A stretch of 64,000 nucleotides of DNA from Neurospora intermedia (Eukaryota > Ascomycota > Sordariomycetes > Sordariales > Sordariaceae), in NCBI GenBank assembly GCA_037102815.1, contig BTPP01000002.1:5394001-5458000 (forward strand). The letters run 5' to 3'. Position 1 is the stretch's first letter; the number at the start of each line of letters is the position of its first letter. Under the pieces are notes generated by a model. It was not told the origin of the DNA. It saw nothing but the letters and a program-made list of their open reading frames with translations, and ran no database searches. The position numbers and the translations under genes are program-made. Positions 36,125-48,220 of this stretch are shown piece after piece.

Positions 36125-38754
36125 GGCTTGCATTTACTATGGGAGAATCCCCCTTGCAGACACTTTCACGCGCTGCCAACAACACTGACTGATCAACAGA
36201 CACCTCAAACCACACAAGCAATCAAGCGATCCATGAGTGCCTGAGTTGGGGGCCTCGCTTACTCTTTACCTGCTCCACTCTACCCAACAGACACCTTGTT
36301 CGCTTAGGCAGTATCGTCCAGTGCACCTCCAGTGCCAAAACAGGCCTGCCTGGAGTGTCCTGCACGCCACCCATGATCACTACCTTGCTATCGATCGATT
36401 CCAGCGTCGCAAAGTGGGGAGAAATAGAAGGCGATGCCATGTTTTTCGGGCCTTCAGTACGCGTATCTTCAAAGCTGGGCACCAGACAGTCGATAAATGG
36501 GCAGCGAGTGGCTCTGTGCTAGCGCCAGAAGCAATCACAAGTCAACTTCTCCAAAAGGTGCCCCTGTGAGACAGGTGGGAGAACGAAAAGACCTAGTCTT
36601 ACACCGTTATCGTGGCTTATTGCTGTCATCGGGTGCAGACACAATTCTCATATCCAATCTTCTCAAAATCCTGTCTTCGATCCAGTCATCATCCGATCAA
36701 CGAATGGGCTCTGGACGGGTGACGCCACGCCCTGGCACAGACATTGAGGGATTGTTCCTACAATAAGGTACCCCCGATATAGGTACCCATACAGCTTTGA
36801 AGAAGCCGTCTGCTGTCCGCTACGTCCCTGATCGCCTTGGTGTGCTGCCAAATCTCACCAGTGTGAAAGGCCAGACAAGGCATAAGTGGCAGACCCTTAG
36901 ATCAAGTTTTTTCACCCCTTGCTCCCCCTCCCCATTTTTTCTTTTTTTTGAGCAAGAAAAACTTCCTTTCACCCTGTTTCGCCCTTGTCCTATCGACGGT
37001 GACGTCAAGGCACAGCTGTCTGTTCACCACACTCCAAAACACGATGGGATGGCTGTTGAAGCTCAATCTATCAGTGGTTCTTGATTGTCGTGGTTGCGCC
37101 ATCCACGGTCTAGGATGAGGTTATATCACCATAGTGAGCTGGATATCTCTGCCTGCCATGTCGAGGCCTTCGAATAGCGACCATTGTTAACCATTTTATT
37201 CTCTTGTGCCGAAACGGCCAAACCCATCGAGCTACGTCCAGAGACTGGTAGTCAAAGTGCCCTTGATATGTTGTGACTCACTGAAGGAGATACGATGCTG
37301 CGACGTGCCTTGCTACTGCCCAGGTTTCGAAATCAGGCTGGACAGGAGTAAACATACATAATGTCAAAGCTCCTCTACACAATACGTATCCTCCACCCCC
37401 TTCCCCGCCATCGGTACGAAGGCGAGGCGTAGCTCGCGCCACTACACGCACACCGAGGACCAGTCGGTGATCGGCTCTTCCTTCGGCGGGTCAGCCCGCT
37501 CCTCCTCTCTTCCTTGTCCTTGTCCGTTCGTTCTCTGTAACCCACAAGGTTGTATCGCCGAGTTGACCTCACATGAACCTACACTAACCCTTGCTCTCAG
37601 TGAGCGTGGGGGGAAAGTCTAGAACCATGGTTCTTGTCAAGAAGAGAAGTTTGCGTAGCATGGAATTTCGGCCCGAGTGGCAGTCGGCCCTGTTCATATG
37701 CTAGATAGACCCTCCCCGCTAGTACCTAAGTGGCATATGTTGCCACTAGCGCCTCCTCGGACATAACCCCTGTGATCTGTCGTCTAAGCGCAAGCGCGCT
37801 TGTCACTTTAGTGTACAACCTCGGGGAAGTGTTTCTGGCTTACGGGTGGCCTCATCCATACCCTGGGAATACGGCCAGAAAGTTTGTCGTTGTATTTAAC
37901 TGCATCAACGTTGACAACCGACACCGGATTGTGGAGTCAACGCCATATATGGCACGACGTCCTGGTTTGAATATATGCCAATTGCCTTGAAGCTATGTAC
38001 ATCCTCTGAAGCTTACTAGCTTCGAGTGAGAGGAGCATTACGTCCTTTGCATGCCGCCGAGTACGTAAAAGTTGGAAGCGACGCGGGTTTCAGAGTACAT
38101 AATGTGATAGATTGGCGCTGACATGCTCCTTTGTTACTAACAGAGAAAGGGTCTGTCTAAACATAGGAGCCTCTACTGTACCGTGAGAGTGAACTCGGCA
38201 GCAACATCATGCCTCAGTGAAAGGGCTTTCCAAGGAACAGTCACGCAGTGGCCACGTACGGCATCGGATACATTTTGTGTGGTATCTAATATCGACAATA
38301 CCTGTTCTTTCGGAGTAGTCGTCAATCCCACCCTACAATCTTTGTCGCATGGAGGCGGGGCAGCTTTTCCCCGCCGGTTCTGCAGCTCGCCTTATATGGA
38401 ATGGAAATTGTTGGTAGCGCCGGCATTTCTACGGCAAGGACACCGACAAGCCTCACCAAGCTGTTCCTGTCTGTGACCAGGGGAAGTTTTAGAGATGCGA
38501 AAGATGTCATCCGGCAGTACAGTTACAAGAGTAGGTCTAGGTTAACGTAACAGTACGTTGTTCATACGTGTATGAACTGGCATTTCACATCAATACGATG
38601 GGAATTTTCCAGGATTGTATTATCCTCTACAATGAATACATCTATGTAGGCATGGTCTTTATTCATATCGTCATCCTCTCTTCATCTTGCTGCTCTTCCA
38701 TTTTCCACACGATCTACCCGTAGATTCACGAGTGTCTCCAACAGCGCATGCTCG

Positions 38755-38764
38755 CATATAATGC
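38755..38764 (+). promoter_or_regulatory. 5S upstream element CATATAATGC
   Basis: At -31 to -22 of 5S copy 2, identical in sequence and spacing to the element of copy 1. Confidence 0.8.
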
Positions 38765-38785
38765 CTCTCTTTGCCTTAGTCTAGC

Positions 38786-38904
38786 ACATACGACCATACC
38801 CACTGGAAAACTCGGGATCCCGTCCGCTCTCCCATAGATAAGCCAGTGAGGGCCAGACTAGTAGTTGGATCGGTGACGACCAGCGAATCCCTGGTGTTGT
38901 ATGT
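38786..38904 (+). rRNA. 5S ribosomal RNA, dispersed copy 2
   Basis: 119 nt beginning ACATACGACCATACCCACTG, the same as copy 1 except G to A in TTGGATCGG and G to T near the 3' end (CTGGTGTTG). An oligo-T stretch follows directly. The two differences do not touch the internal control region. Confidence 0.96.
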
Positions 38905-39610
38905 TTTTTTTCCTGTTGTTTTTCTTTTTTTACTTCTCACGCATCTTGTTGCTTCCATCTTTCTTGCCTCTCGATCGTTTTGTAATCTTTCACAGCTTTC
39001 GCACCAGTAAGAAGCCGGAGACAGGGTTTTTTTTTTCCAGAAGACAAGGTCACCAGAGATCACGAAAAGATATTGAGTATGGAGATGATGTGATTAGAAA
39101 CTACGAGAAATCAGTGTGAGGAAGAGCAGTGTAATGTATAAAAGATGCACCAGCATCACCTAGGTTTAGCTTAGCAATCCCCATCTTAAAATTGGTGCTG
39201 TTTACTAGGGCAAGAGCTGGGATCCATGGGAGTGAAGTCACAGACTAATAGAAACAAAGAACTTCAAATCAGTCCTCGAGATCATTACGATCAAGGACGT
39301 GGTTCATAGGTCAGCTTTCAAGTCGAAACGTAAGGCTTCGACCACCACGGAAACGCGGCGACTCTGTGACTACTGAACCGCAAGGTTTCAACAGTCCTCT
39401 GTATATATGACTGTTGGGATGTCAGAAGGCTGGCAACGATTTTGGTTTGAAAAGCGGAATCATAAGCGCACTTCAAGGCTATGTGAGCTTGGTTGGCTTG
39501 GTCAGGTACAGAATATTCTAACGTTGCGGTCATGGCCTTGCGGTCTCCTGCCATGTTGACAGACGTCCAAACGAAATAGGTAATCCACAGTCCAACCGAC
39601 CACAGGTGAT
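38905..39610. other. Spacer between 5S copy 2 and the transporter 3' end
   Basis: About 700 bp: the T-run and pyrimidine stretch after the 5S gene, then the 3' flank of the minus-strand transporter. No gene seen. Confidence 0.6.
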
Positions 39611-41465
39611 TCATAGAATAATGGAATCGCTGGCACTGCGCCTCGAACGACGAGCCCATCCCAACCTGAATAGATGCGAGTTGCTCCTCCGACGTTTGGC
39701 TTTGATACATGCCGGGGGATGCAAAAGATGGCCTCTACGACGGCGTAGAAAGTGGGCGAAGAGTCCGCCAGCCGCATAGACCGCCGCGACGCTGATGGCA
39801 ATTGGCCACTGGAAAGAATTGGGGTTTGGCCAGATGATGGTAAGGGCCCACGCTAACATGTCGAACATGTTCTGGAACGAGGCTTCCACTGAGGAGAAGA
39901 TGCCTCTGTGATCGTCTTCCACTTCCTGTATTCGGGGGAAAACCCACTGGTTAGTAGCAAGGCAAAGCTCATGTAGACAGGACAGGATGTTTAGAGAGAA
40001 GTGAAAAGGGCGTGAGACTTACATCTTGCACAATGTTTTGCACCGAGAGGTCAAAACCCCAAAGACCGACACGACTAAAAGCCACGGCAACAACAAGGCC
40101 AACAGCGGTCATAAGGCTAGTTGCCTCATAGCCCTTCCCGTAGTAGTAAAAGAAGCAAGAGACGCCGCCGGCTAGCCAGGTCATCTGCCAGGTGATGGAC
40201 CACAAGCCCGTACGGAGGACACCGATGCGCTTCATTAGACGGGGCGCGATCCAGGTGGCGCTGAGCTCGAAGATTGTCGAGATGCCGCGGATGATGCCCA
40301 CTTGCCATAGGTTGATGTTCGAGGCGAGCAGGTACGTCAGCATCTGGCCTGAGAAGGACAGTACAGTGAGGTACAGTAGCGAAAGCGCAAGCGAGGGGAT
40401 GACAGCTGGATGGTCAAAGTACAGACGCAAAGAGGGAATCATGAGCAGCTTGCGCCATGATATGCTCCGTATCCAATTCCCGGGCTGTCGATGGGTACTG
40501 CCATCAGGAGCAGCACCACCATCCTCCCTCAAGACAGCCCCCGAAAGCGGCTCCAGTGACTGACCGACTGATTCACCGGGAGGAGCAGGACGACCGAGCC
40601 CCGGGACCCTGCGAAACACTGTCTCGATGCAAAGATACTCCACCATCACCGACGCCAGATTCATCCCCAGCGTCGCATACACAGCCGCCTTCACCGACGC
40701 CGCAGCAACCAAGGCAACCGTCAACGGCCCCAGCAACTTGCAAAACAAATCAATCCTCCGCATACGCGCATTCATCTTCCTCCTCGCCTCTTCGTTGCCC
40801 TGCGTAATCACCACCACCCAATCCCTCTCCACCGCAATGAGATTCACGCCCGCCGCCAGCTTCTCCACGCACGCCAGCAACACACTAGCTCCGAACAAGC
40901 CATCCACCAGCGGCGACTGCCTCCATCCCAGCCGTAACTCCAGTAACGCCCAGAAAAGACCGCACGACGCAGCAACAGCGAGACGTTGCCCCACGATGGA
41001 AGCGCGGACGACAGTTAGCCGGTGGGCAGTGTCGATCCAGTGGCCTGCTGGCACGGCGAAGAGGATGGCAGCGAGGTTGCGCGAGAGTGCGTAGAGGGAG
41101 ACGGGGAGGAGGTTGTCGGGGAAGATGGAGGCGAGGAAGTAGACGACGCCGGCTTCGAAGAGGCGGGAGTTCCAGGTGGAGAGGAAGTGGGAGGTGTAGA
41201 GACGGAGGGTTAGGGAGTGCGAGATTCCTATTGGGATGGGAGCTGGAGGGATTGAAGAAGAAGGGGGGAGGTCATGGTCGCCTGCAGGGTCGACGATGCT
41301 GGGGTTGTTGGGATTGGCGTGGAGTGGCCGTTCGTTGCCGGGCTCTATGACCGAGATGGTTTTTGATACACTATTTTGGGCTGGAGGGTATTTGGCTAGT
41401 TCGATGTTGTTGTCGTCGCCGGTGGTTTTGCGAGCCGGCTCGGTCGACTGGATCCAGTCGTCCAT
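39611..41465 (-). CDS. Ferroportin-type transporter (SLC40 family)
   Basis: Predicted multi-span membrane protein of the ferroportin family, which in animals exports Fe(II); the fungal substrate is uncertain. Exons (minus): 40023-41465 and 39611-39925, one 97-nt intron, 585 aa. The first 80 residues are a hydrophilic tail. TM1 begins with the family signature YTSHFLSTWNSRLFEAGVVYFLASIFPDNLLPVS-like (quoted in part), including the conserved STWNSRLFE; a later block reads PSLALSLLYLTVLSFSGQML. About ten to twelve hydrophobic segments are visible. The helix after the intron (SFQWPIAISVAAVYAAGGLF) completes the membrane domain, and the C-terminus is basic (RRRRGHLLH...KAKRRR). The start is the first ATG of the frame. 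Neighbours give no hint of iron regulation and I did not find an obvious GATA-cluster promoter. Confidence 0.87.
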
Positions 41466-42245
41466 CCCGCCGTCGCGCGCTTGCTTCGGCGTCAGCTGCC
41501 CTCTGTAGAATCGCCGAGGAATAATATGATGAGAAATTCAAGAGAAACAGGATCCAAAGCTGCACCAAAAAGAATCTGGACAGCGAAAATTGTGTACAGA
41601 AAAGATGTTGTAAATTGGTTGTGATGTGGAAGAAGCGGAAAAGGAAGGCACAAAACAATTTTGTGTAGCATCAGTCGGCGTGGTGGCCCGTGCACCCGTG
41701 ATGTCCCGTACCGTCCGCTGGTCATCTGTTAGAGCGGTTCATGGATGGAGTTTTACTGAAGAAGAATAATTACAAAAGGCATGAAGATGGATACGCTGGG
41801 CAAGTTACGAATATGGAAAGCTACAATTGATTGCCATGTATTCTCTGGAGTGGATTTTGTCCCTTATTATACTTTCATTGTTGGAAGACGGCTAGAGTCT
41901 CTACTGTACCGAGGTCTCGCGTTAACAAGAAGCTCTCCAGGGACCACTGTATTTTAGGGAAGCCGCCCCTCCTTTCGCACGACACCCAACAGTCAACACA
42001 TCCATTTCCCATGTTGAGTCGAGTCCTCCATCATCAACAAGACAAAGATAATACAACAAAGTATGTTGTTCCCTGCGTGAAAGCAACACATCAATCATTC
42101 AAGCATATCTCATGAATCGATGATCTCGTCATACCTACGAACCCAGCCTGCTGGCCCTCTTTCCCGGTCTCTACCGCTAAACTACGGATATCGATGCCGC
42201 CGGCTCCGGTGACCAAGACGGCAGTCCAGCACCTCCTCAACAACC
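41466..42245. other. Promoter region of the transporter and 3' flank of the amidase
   Basis: About 780 bp between two co-oriented minus-strand genes. No separate gene seen. Confidence 0.6.
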
Positions 42246-44166
42246 TCAAGCAGACTGGGCATACAAAAGCGCGGCATGCACCACCTTCGCAATACCCAAC
42301 ACCTTCTCCTCCTCAAACTTTCTCGCAACAATCTGCACCCCCACCGGCGCATCATGGTAGATCTCCGGGTCATCTAGACATCACTCTTCGTCAGCTCCAG
42401 TCACACAACAAATAATCCTCCAGCGTTGAGAAACAAAACTCACAAGACTCCCAATTCGCCCTATCAACCTCATTCACCGGCCTATACCTCTCATCAACTC
42501 CATCCACCCCCCTATCAGCCTTCGTAACCGGAATCACCGCCGCGCTGTAATTCAACAGGTTAACCACCTCGGTATAAGCAAGGTGATTATACTTGCCCGG
42601 GATCACGGCGGCGTGCGGCGCGACGGGCATGATGACGGCGTCAACTTCCTGTCCATCATCTCCTCCCGACATGGAGTTCCAGTAGTCCGAATAGGCCTGC
42701 TCGCACGCCAGTCCTTGGACGGTCAAGGCTTGGTACTCGAGTAGCGGGATGGGGTCTCGGAGGTTGAAGTACGCTTGCAGGTCGGCGATCAGGGGCTCCC
42801 CGGAGAGGAGGAGGTGGTCGTGGACGTCGCGGGCGCCGTCGGCTAGGAGGAAGGAGTGCTGCAGGTTGTATGTCAGGGATGGTAAACTTGGGAGGAGGAC
42901 AATAGTTTCTTGCGCGAAAACTCACGTGGATCTTAAGAGCAGTTGCGTGAGAGGGCGGGTTCCAGTCCACGAGCTTGTGTCCGGCCTTCCTCACTGCCTC
43001 AGCGACCATGGTCATTCCCCTGCGAATAGGCGGGTGCGGCTCGACCATGCCGTCGTTCCACAGGATACCCAGCTTCAGCGGTCGTTGGTCTGCTTTCGCC
43101 CTGCCACTCGAGTCCGCGCGAGACACCACATCATCGAAAACATCCTGTCGGTAAGGAATAGGCACCACGGCCGGATCCTGCAACCACGGCCGTGTGGATA
43201 ACACAGACTTGAGAGCAAGCTCGCATCCGTCAAGAGAGGTGCTGATAAACCCTAGGGTGGAGCGGTAAGTGTTCTGCCCCGGGTTCGTGTTCGCAGCATC
43301 TCGATACGACAGGCGCTCGGGAGTCGGCTTGAGGGAGAAGATACCGCAGAACGCGGCCGGGATCCTAACCGATCCGCCAATGTCGGTGCCAACGCCGAGT
43401 GTGCTCCCGCGCAGGGCCATAAGCGCCGCTTCGCCTCCTGATGATCCGCCGCAGGAGAGATTGTTGTTGTGGGGGTTGAGCGTGCGGCCGATGACGTTGT
43501 TGTAGGTGTCGCCGATTAGGAGAGTTTGCGGGACGCTGGTCTTGCAGAAAAGCACGGCGCCGCAAGCTAGTAGCTCTTTGGTGATTTGGCTCTCAACTTG
43601 ATGTGTCTTGGTCGGGTCGGTGATGCCCATGTTGCCTCCTATCCAGCCGACGTAGCCCATGGTGGTGTCGACGCCTTTGACGTGGAATTGGTCCTTCAAG
43701 CTGATGGGTAAGCCATGAAGAGGACCGACAGGCTTACCGTTTACCCGGAGATACTCATCGAGTTCCTCTGCTCTCTCGATGGCGATGTCGAAGAAGATTT
43801 CCAGGAGACAGTTGTTCTTTGGTTTCCGTTAGCTGGTGTTCCGTCAACTGACCAGGTGAGAACAGGAGGTATACAAACAATCTGGTGAGCAATAGCCGCA
43901 GTCTTGCAAAACGCCTTCGTGACCTCTACCGCCGAGCGCTTGCCAGCCCTTATGTCGTTGACCAGAGGGACACTGTCCGTTTTGACGATATCGATCACCT
44001 CAGGCTCCAGAAAACGTTCGATGAAAGGACCCGTAAGATCTCGTTGCTTGGCCGCAAGCTCGAGGTCGGCAGGACTTAGTCGCCATTCTAACGGAATCTT
44101 TGCGAGAGTGTCTTCCCGCTTCTTCGCGGCACGGGCCTCCCAAGGCACGGGGTATTCAGTGGTCAT
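42246..44166 (-). CDS. Amidase-signature enzyme (acetamidase/general amidase type)
   Basis: Hydrolyses a carboxamide to acid and ammonia; substrate unknown. Exons (minus): 43879-44166, 42926-43816, 42444-42858, 42246-42373; 573 aa with all frames joined. Catalytic features in order: Lys137 in GLPISLKDQ, the Gly/Ser-rich signature SCGGSSGGE (Ser about 221-222) and the nucleophile region GTDIGGS (Ser245). This is the Ser-cisSer-Lys triad of the family. The N-terminus (PVPWEARAAKKRED...IP.EWRL) and the C-terminal APVGVQIVARKFEEEKVL are typical of fungal acetamidase relatives such as AmdS and GmdA. No signal peptide, so cytosolic. The intron 1 acceptor (CCAAAG) and donor (GTTTGT) are weak but needed for frame. 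It may serve nitrogen scavenging, but regulation is not visible. Confidence 0.9.
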
Positions 44167-45029
44167 AGTTTACAAGGGGGTTGATGAACCTCCAAAAATC
44201 ATTTTACATGAGTGAGATCAATGTTGAAACCCCGAATTCTCCTTGTGTCCTCCATGGCTTTAATAAGCAGATCATCGTTGCGATATCACGACTGCCGACT
44301 GCGGGGAGCGATGCTACGGAGCTTGAGACGAGTGCTACCACTGATAACACTGTTAGCCTACTCCGCATTCTGTTCGAAACAGCCAATCACTGGAATGACC
44401 AAGTTATCTCCGGGTGCTGATAGCCGGGGCTATATCAAGTTGGCTCGGAAGCTGTGGGAGCCAAGCTCGTCCAGGACAAGATATCGGGGACTGCAGCGGG
44501 CCAGACCACCCAAACCATAACATCACGGTAAATGTCATAAGGGGCTTCATTCCTCTCCCCCTTTCATGCATTCTCATGGTCATTCATGATCTCCAATAGA
44601 CGTTTACAGCCTTTCAGATTTGTGAGCGCCTTGCCAATTTGCCGTTAACATCGTACTTTGGAGTTCACATTTTTTTGTCCTGAACGTGCCAAGGTCGCCC
44701 TTCGACACCATGGCCACCGCTGCCACCGCGGTCGTAATTATGAAGCCCTTCTATCCTCGTTGTAGGTTCTCACTCTGGAGGGAAGGGCTTGAACCCAGAG
44801 GTTCATAGATTGGACCTTGAAGGACGAATGCTGTGTGGAATCTGAAATAGAACGTACATTTTTGAAGCGAACCCTGAACTGCTTCTAAAGAGCCATGACG
44901 CGAGATCCTATTCCCCATCTATGTGCTGCTGTTTGGGCCTGCCGACTTTTTTTCCTTCATAACTTTCTCGGTGATCCCCCTTCGTCAACCTTCACTCCAC
45001 CAGCTTTTTGTCAGATGTACGCTGTATGT
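44167..45029. other. Spacer between the amidase and the first 2EXR gene
   Basis: About 860 bp, amidase promoter side. No gene seen. Confidence 0.6.
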
Positions 45030-45734
45030 TCAGAGATTGACAGAACCGGAAGCGGCCTCTCCTCGCAGCCACCATTGAATACCGCGAGACTCTAGGTCTG
45101 TCTCGATGCTCCTGAGCGTCCATGCCGTAAACTCCCTCCCATCACTATCTACATATTCCACCTTCAGTGGTACCAGACCTAACAGAGCATCAACCATGAG
45201 AATGTTCTCCATGCCGCAATGAAGAGGAAATCTCTTGAAGACCTCATAGAAATTGAGCGGGAAGGGTCCAGAGCTGTCTATATGCAGCTCTTTCAAGTTG
45301 ACACACTGTCCAAGGCACATCATATCCTCAGTGATGATTAAATCACTCGTGAACTTGAGTCGTTTGATCGAGGCTGCAACAGGGATGAAATCGTCCAAAA
45401 GAGCCTCCCCAATGTCGACAATGTCAAGCTCCAGGTTAAGCCAAACATAGCGCCGCTCACCGCCGTCTCGTATGTTTTCCAACTCGGAGAAGAGCTGTCG
45501 ATAAACCCCCAGCTGACGAGCTTCGCGACAGACTTGCACAATTGCTGGGATCGGTGTAAAGGAACTCACGTTTCTCTCTAGCACTCCAGAATCATGTCCT
45601 TCGTGGTCGATTTGTGTCGTTTCTTTAACCAACAAACCAACGTCGACGGTACGGGGTTCGGCAGTCAGCTCCCACACCAGGGCCCGGAGCTCAAACGGCA
45701 GGTACATGAAGCGATGAAAACTGGTAGCAGCCAT
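45030..45734 (-). CDS. 2EXR family protein, paralogue 1
   Basis: Single-exon gene, 234 aa, first gene of a six-member cluster. It starts MAATSFHRFMYLPFELRALVW, the F-box-like first ExR motif (E-L-R). The second ExR motif is CREAR after TPIPAIVQV. The shared central strand GGERRYVWLNLELDIVDIG is present, followed by leucine-patterned KRLKFTSDLIIT and LKELHI repeats. The 2EXR family is fungal, restricted in distribution and of unknown function; the F-box-like head suggests a protein-interaction or ubiquitin-ligase adaptor role (inference). The start is the family-consistent ATG. Confidence 0.85.
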   Translation of the reverse strand: MAATSFHRFMYLPFELRALVWELTAEPRTVDVGLLVKETTQIDHEGHDSGVLERNVSSFTPIPAIVQVCREARQLGVYRQLFSELENIRDGGERRYVWLNLELDIVDIGEALLDDFIPVAASIKRLKFTSDLIITEDMMCLGQCVNLKELHIDSSGPFPLNFYEVFKRFPLHCGMENILMVDALLGLVPLKVEYVDSDGREFTAWTLRSIETDLESRGIQWWLRGEAASGSVNL

Positions 45735-46949
45735 CTTGCTCGCTGTTGATCGAATATATGGGGACTTTCTCCTCGTACTAACTCAGGATATCTGGTCAGC
45801 GCTTGTTACACCAGACACAACTTAAGAAATTCGATTGCTGGAGGGAAAGTGCAATCAGACTGATCGGGTCGTTATACTTACCTGCGGTGGCTGATTGGAC
45901 GAGCAATAAAACGGCCAGAAGAAGGGGTGAGACAGCAAAAGCTTGCTACCGATTCGCACTGGAGGAAGTGTTCGCCTCTTTGTACCGGTCTAGGGAGAGG
46001 AGTGGTGTGACAGTCCGCCGCGCGGGACGGGATAATGTATTCAAGTGAGCGAGTGTCTGCCAGCCGCGGATCGGTTACTGTCGCAAAAGTTGAGAGAGTT
46101 GGCAGAGACAAGCTCGGAAAGAAAGAGGAGTCGCGCCTGTCGTAGAAGATAACGCCGACGGACGTGGGGAAGGTGCTGCTGCCAACGGCCTACGCCAGGC
46201 CTAGGACGTCGTGATGTGTTGCGCTTTCTGTCGTGTTTTAAGAGTTTTGCGAAGCGGTGTTGATTGAGCGCCGCGTTGCTTGGAAGAAAAACGGTGCGCG
46301 GTCCGTGAAGCAGATAAGAAGAGCTCAAGAAGAGTGGAAGGAGAGGAGGATAATTAATGGTGGATGTGCGCGGGGTCCAGGTCAGAAGGCGGTCAAACAT
46401 GGGAAAAACTGAGGCAGAAAGTTACCTGGTAGGCTGGAGTGAATGGGAGGGAAGGTGAAGTGAAGTGAAGGCGGAAGGAGCAAACTTGCAAGGGCAACCC
46501 GTCATTCGAACAAGTGAACTCGCCATCACCGAGTCACATCGTAGCTCTACTACGGGCAGCCCCTTGAAGACACCCAGGAGACCTGCGTCGGACCGTCTAT
46601 ATAAGGTATTGCTTCATCCTTACGCTACCTGGTGGTTCACATAGCATTTCCATATATGCACATCGAATATGTTAGACAGCAAAAAAGTATATTACGCTCA
46701 AGTGGTCATGAATGGTCCAACGCTTGATATTTCCAAGTCTACCTGACAGACATTTATCTCCTCCTTTCTAAATAAAAATGTTTGACGACGCCGCCTAGTA
46801 CATGATGGTCCCCAGTCCTCATACAGAAAAGTACATCCGCCCACGCCGTTCCATCACACTCTCGCTCATGCTTGCTAACCACTTCGTCGGGACGAGAGCA
46901 CTCTGCATCCTAGGTAGTGAGCAACACTTGCACGGCTCCTGCCATTTGC
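45735..46949. other. Upstream region of 2EXR paralogue 1
   Basis: About 1.2 kb with no recognised gene. A minus-strand frame at 46041-46400 has no domain. It includes the 5' leader side of paralogue 1 and the 3' flank of paralogue 2. Confidence 0.5.
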
Positions 46950-47651
46950 TCAAAACAACCGCATGACCCTCCAAAATTGAGCGCCAAACACTCTGATCGG
47001 GCAGTCTCGTACCCAGCTGATGTGTTGAGGGTCATTATCGCCCACGGACTCATCCCACTGGCGCGTCAAGCCGTCCGCCTTCGTATGTACAACAAGTTTC
47101 TTCAGAGAGCGTGGCATATAGCCGCCCCGTAATTGCTTGCTGGTTGTAGACCGCCGATCAAGAAACTTTTCCTCCAAGACGGTGATCTCCAGCTCCTGCA
47201 AGTTCACAAACAATTGCTGGAGGGCAACTCTCGTGGCCAATGCACCCGACATCCGATCGATGTCAACCTTGAGACGCCGGATCCAGTGTGCAACGTCCTT
47301 GAAATAGAATAGAGTGAGCCCTGGGAGAAAGCCTGCGTCGACTGTGTCGATGTCCAAGTTCAACCAGACATATTGGCGCTCTCCGCCAGATCTGACAGTG
47401 TCCAACTCGGAAAAGACTTGTTGGTACAGTCCGTGTTTGTAGCGGGCTTGGTAGCAGGTCTGTAGAACTGCTGGGACCGGCGTGCTCGTGACAAGTTTGT
47501 AGGTTGGGCCTTTGCCTCTGTTGTGAACGCATTTGCCTTGCATGACGTGTACTTTGCGAATCTTGACGATCCGAGGCTTGACAGTATATTTCCATATGCG
47601 ATGTTGAATTTCCCAGGGAAGCTGAAGGAACTTGGGGAAGGTGTTGGCCAT
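46950..47651 (-). CDS. 2EXR family protein, paralogue 2 (eroded ExR motifs)
   Basis: Single exon, 233 aa from MANTFPKFLQLPWEIQHRIW; an in-frame ATG 18 codons upstream (47705) is possible. I chose 47651 because it aligns with the MATTF starts of paralogues 5 and 6. Both signature motifs are degraded: WELR has become WEIQ, and CRESR has become CYQAR. The central motif GGERQYVWLNLDIDTVDAG and the flanking TSTPVPAVLQT and GLYQQVFSELD segments remain close to paralogue 1. The intact frame argues against a pseudogene. Function unknown. Confidence 0.82.
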   Translation of the reverse strand: MANTFPKFLQLPWEIQHRIWKYTVKPRIVKIRKVHVMQGKCVHNRGKGPTYKLVTSTPVPAVLQTCYQARYKHGLYQQVFSELDTVRSGGERQYVWLNLDIDTVDAGFLPGLTLFYFKDVAHWIRRLKVDIDRMSGALATRVALQQLFVNLQELEITVLEEKFLDRRSTTSKQLRGGYMPRSLKKLVVHTKADGLTRQWDESVGDNDPQHISWVRDCPIRVFGAQFWRVMRLF

Positions 47652-48177
47652 GATGCTTGTTGTTCGTGAAAAGGTCTTGTGGGTAGCTATGGAAGATGAC
47701 GACATGTTAACACTTGCACAAGAGGATGGGCTAGCCCACTGTCTGCTTGCACGGAGCTAACACATACCTTGTAGAATATGGTAGTAACTGGAAGGTAGCT
47801 GATTGTGCCTATTCTCTTGTTGTGGAAGCGTTGAGGCGAGAAGATTGTGTGGAGCTCGATCGTGATGGCCGGCGACCACGAAATGCGGAGGGAGATAAGT
47901 TGGCTTCTAGTTGTGCCTTCGCCGTCTTTGGTAAAGTTTCGAGACGAGTCAGATATGTGAAAGAGCCTGTCGGACTTGATGATGGTTTGTGATGATGGAT
48001 GGATGCTCTTTATCGTCAACTTGATTGGCCACAATATCTTCAAGAACTCTGGGGAAGTGGTGAAGACTTGCGAGGAAAACCACAGAGCAGTCTGGTCAAG
48101 GATATATACTGGGTTAAGTGAAGGGCCACGTTGCTTATATGCAGTTCAGGTAGAAACATACATGGATTAATACAATG

Positions 48178-48220
48178 TCTACGCGCCGAAGCAATACGGA
48201 AGTCTGATTTATTGATCATG
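48178..48220 (+). repeat. 43-bp direct repeat, left copy (flank of element A)
   Basis: Starts TCTACGCGCCGAAGCAATAC and ends GATTTATTGATCATG directly before the TA of element A. The right copy is at 48542-48584 with 5 mismatches, mostly transitions. Confidence 0.85.

Larger units (their letters stand above)
31014..38754. other. 7.7-kb spacer downstream of cre-1
   Basis: No recognised protein gene. Contents: a 32-T run (32179-32210), a (CAC)n stretch near 32285-32304, (CATC)n at 32787-32819, a GT repeat at 32832-32847, a 24-A run (33400-33423) and a TATAAA box at 36119-36124 followed by a leader-like CA-rich stretch but no good ORF. Short frames such as the minus-strand one around 33454-33870 (which includes a hydrophobic MVFSFGTPVLLVLGIVTIF stretch) are not supported enough to call. 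Confidence 0.5.

Noticed and set aside
44795-44820. GGGTTCAAGCCC-like box on the minus strand
   Set aside because: It resembles a tRNA B-box but no cloverleaf can be drawn around it.
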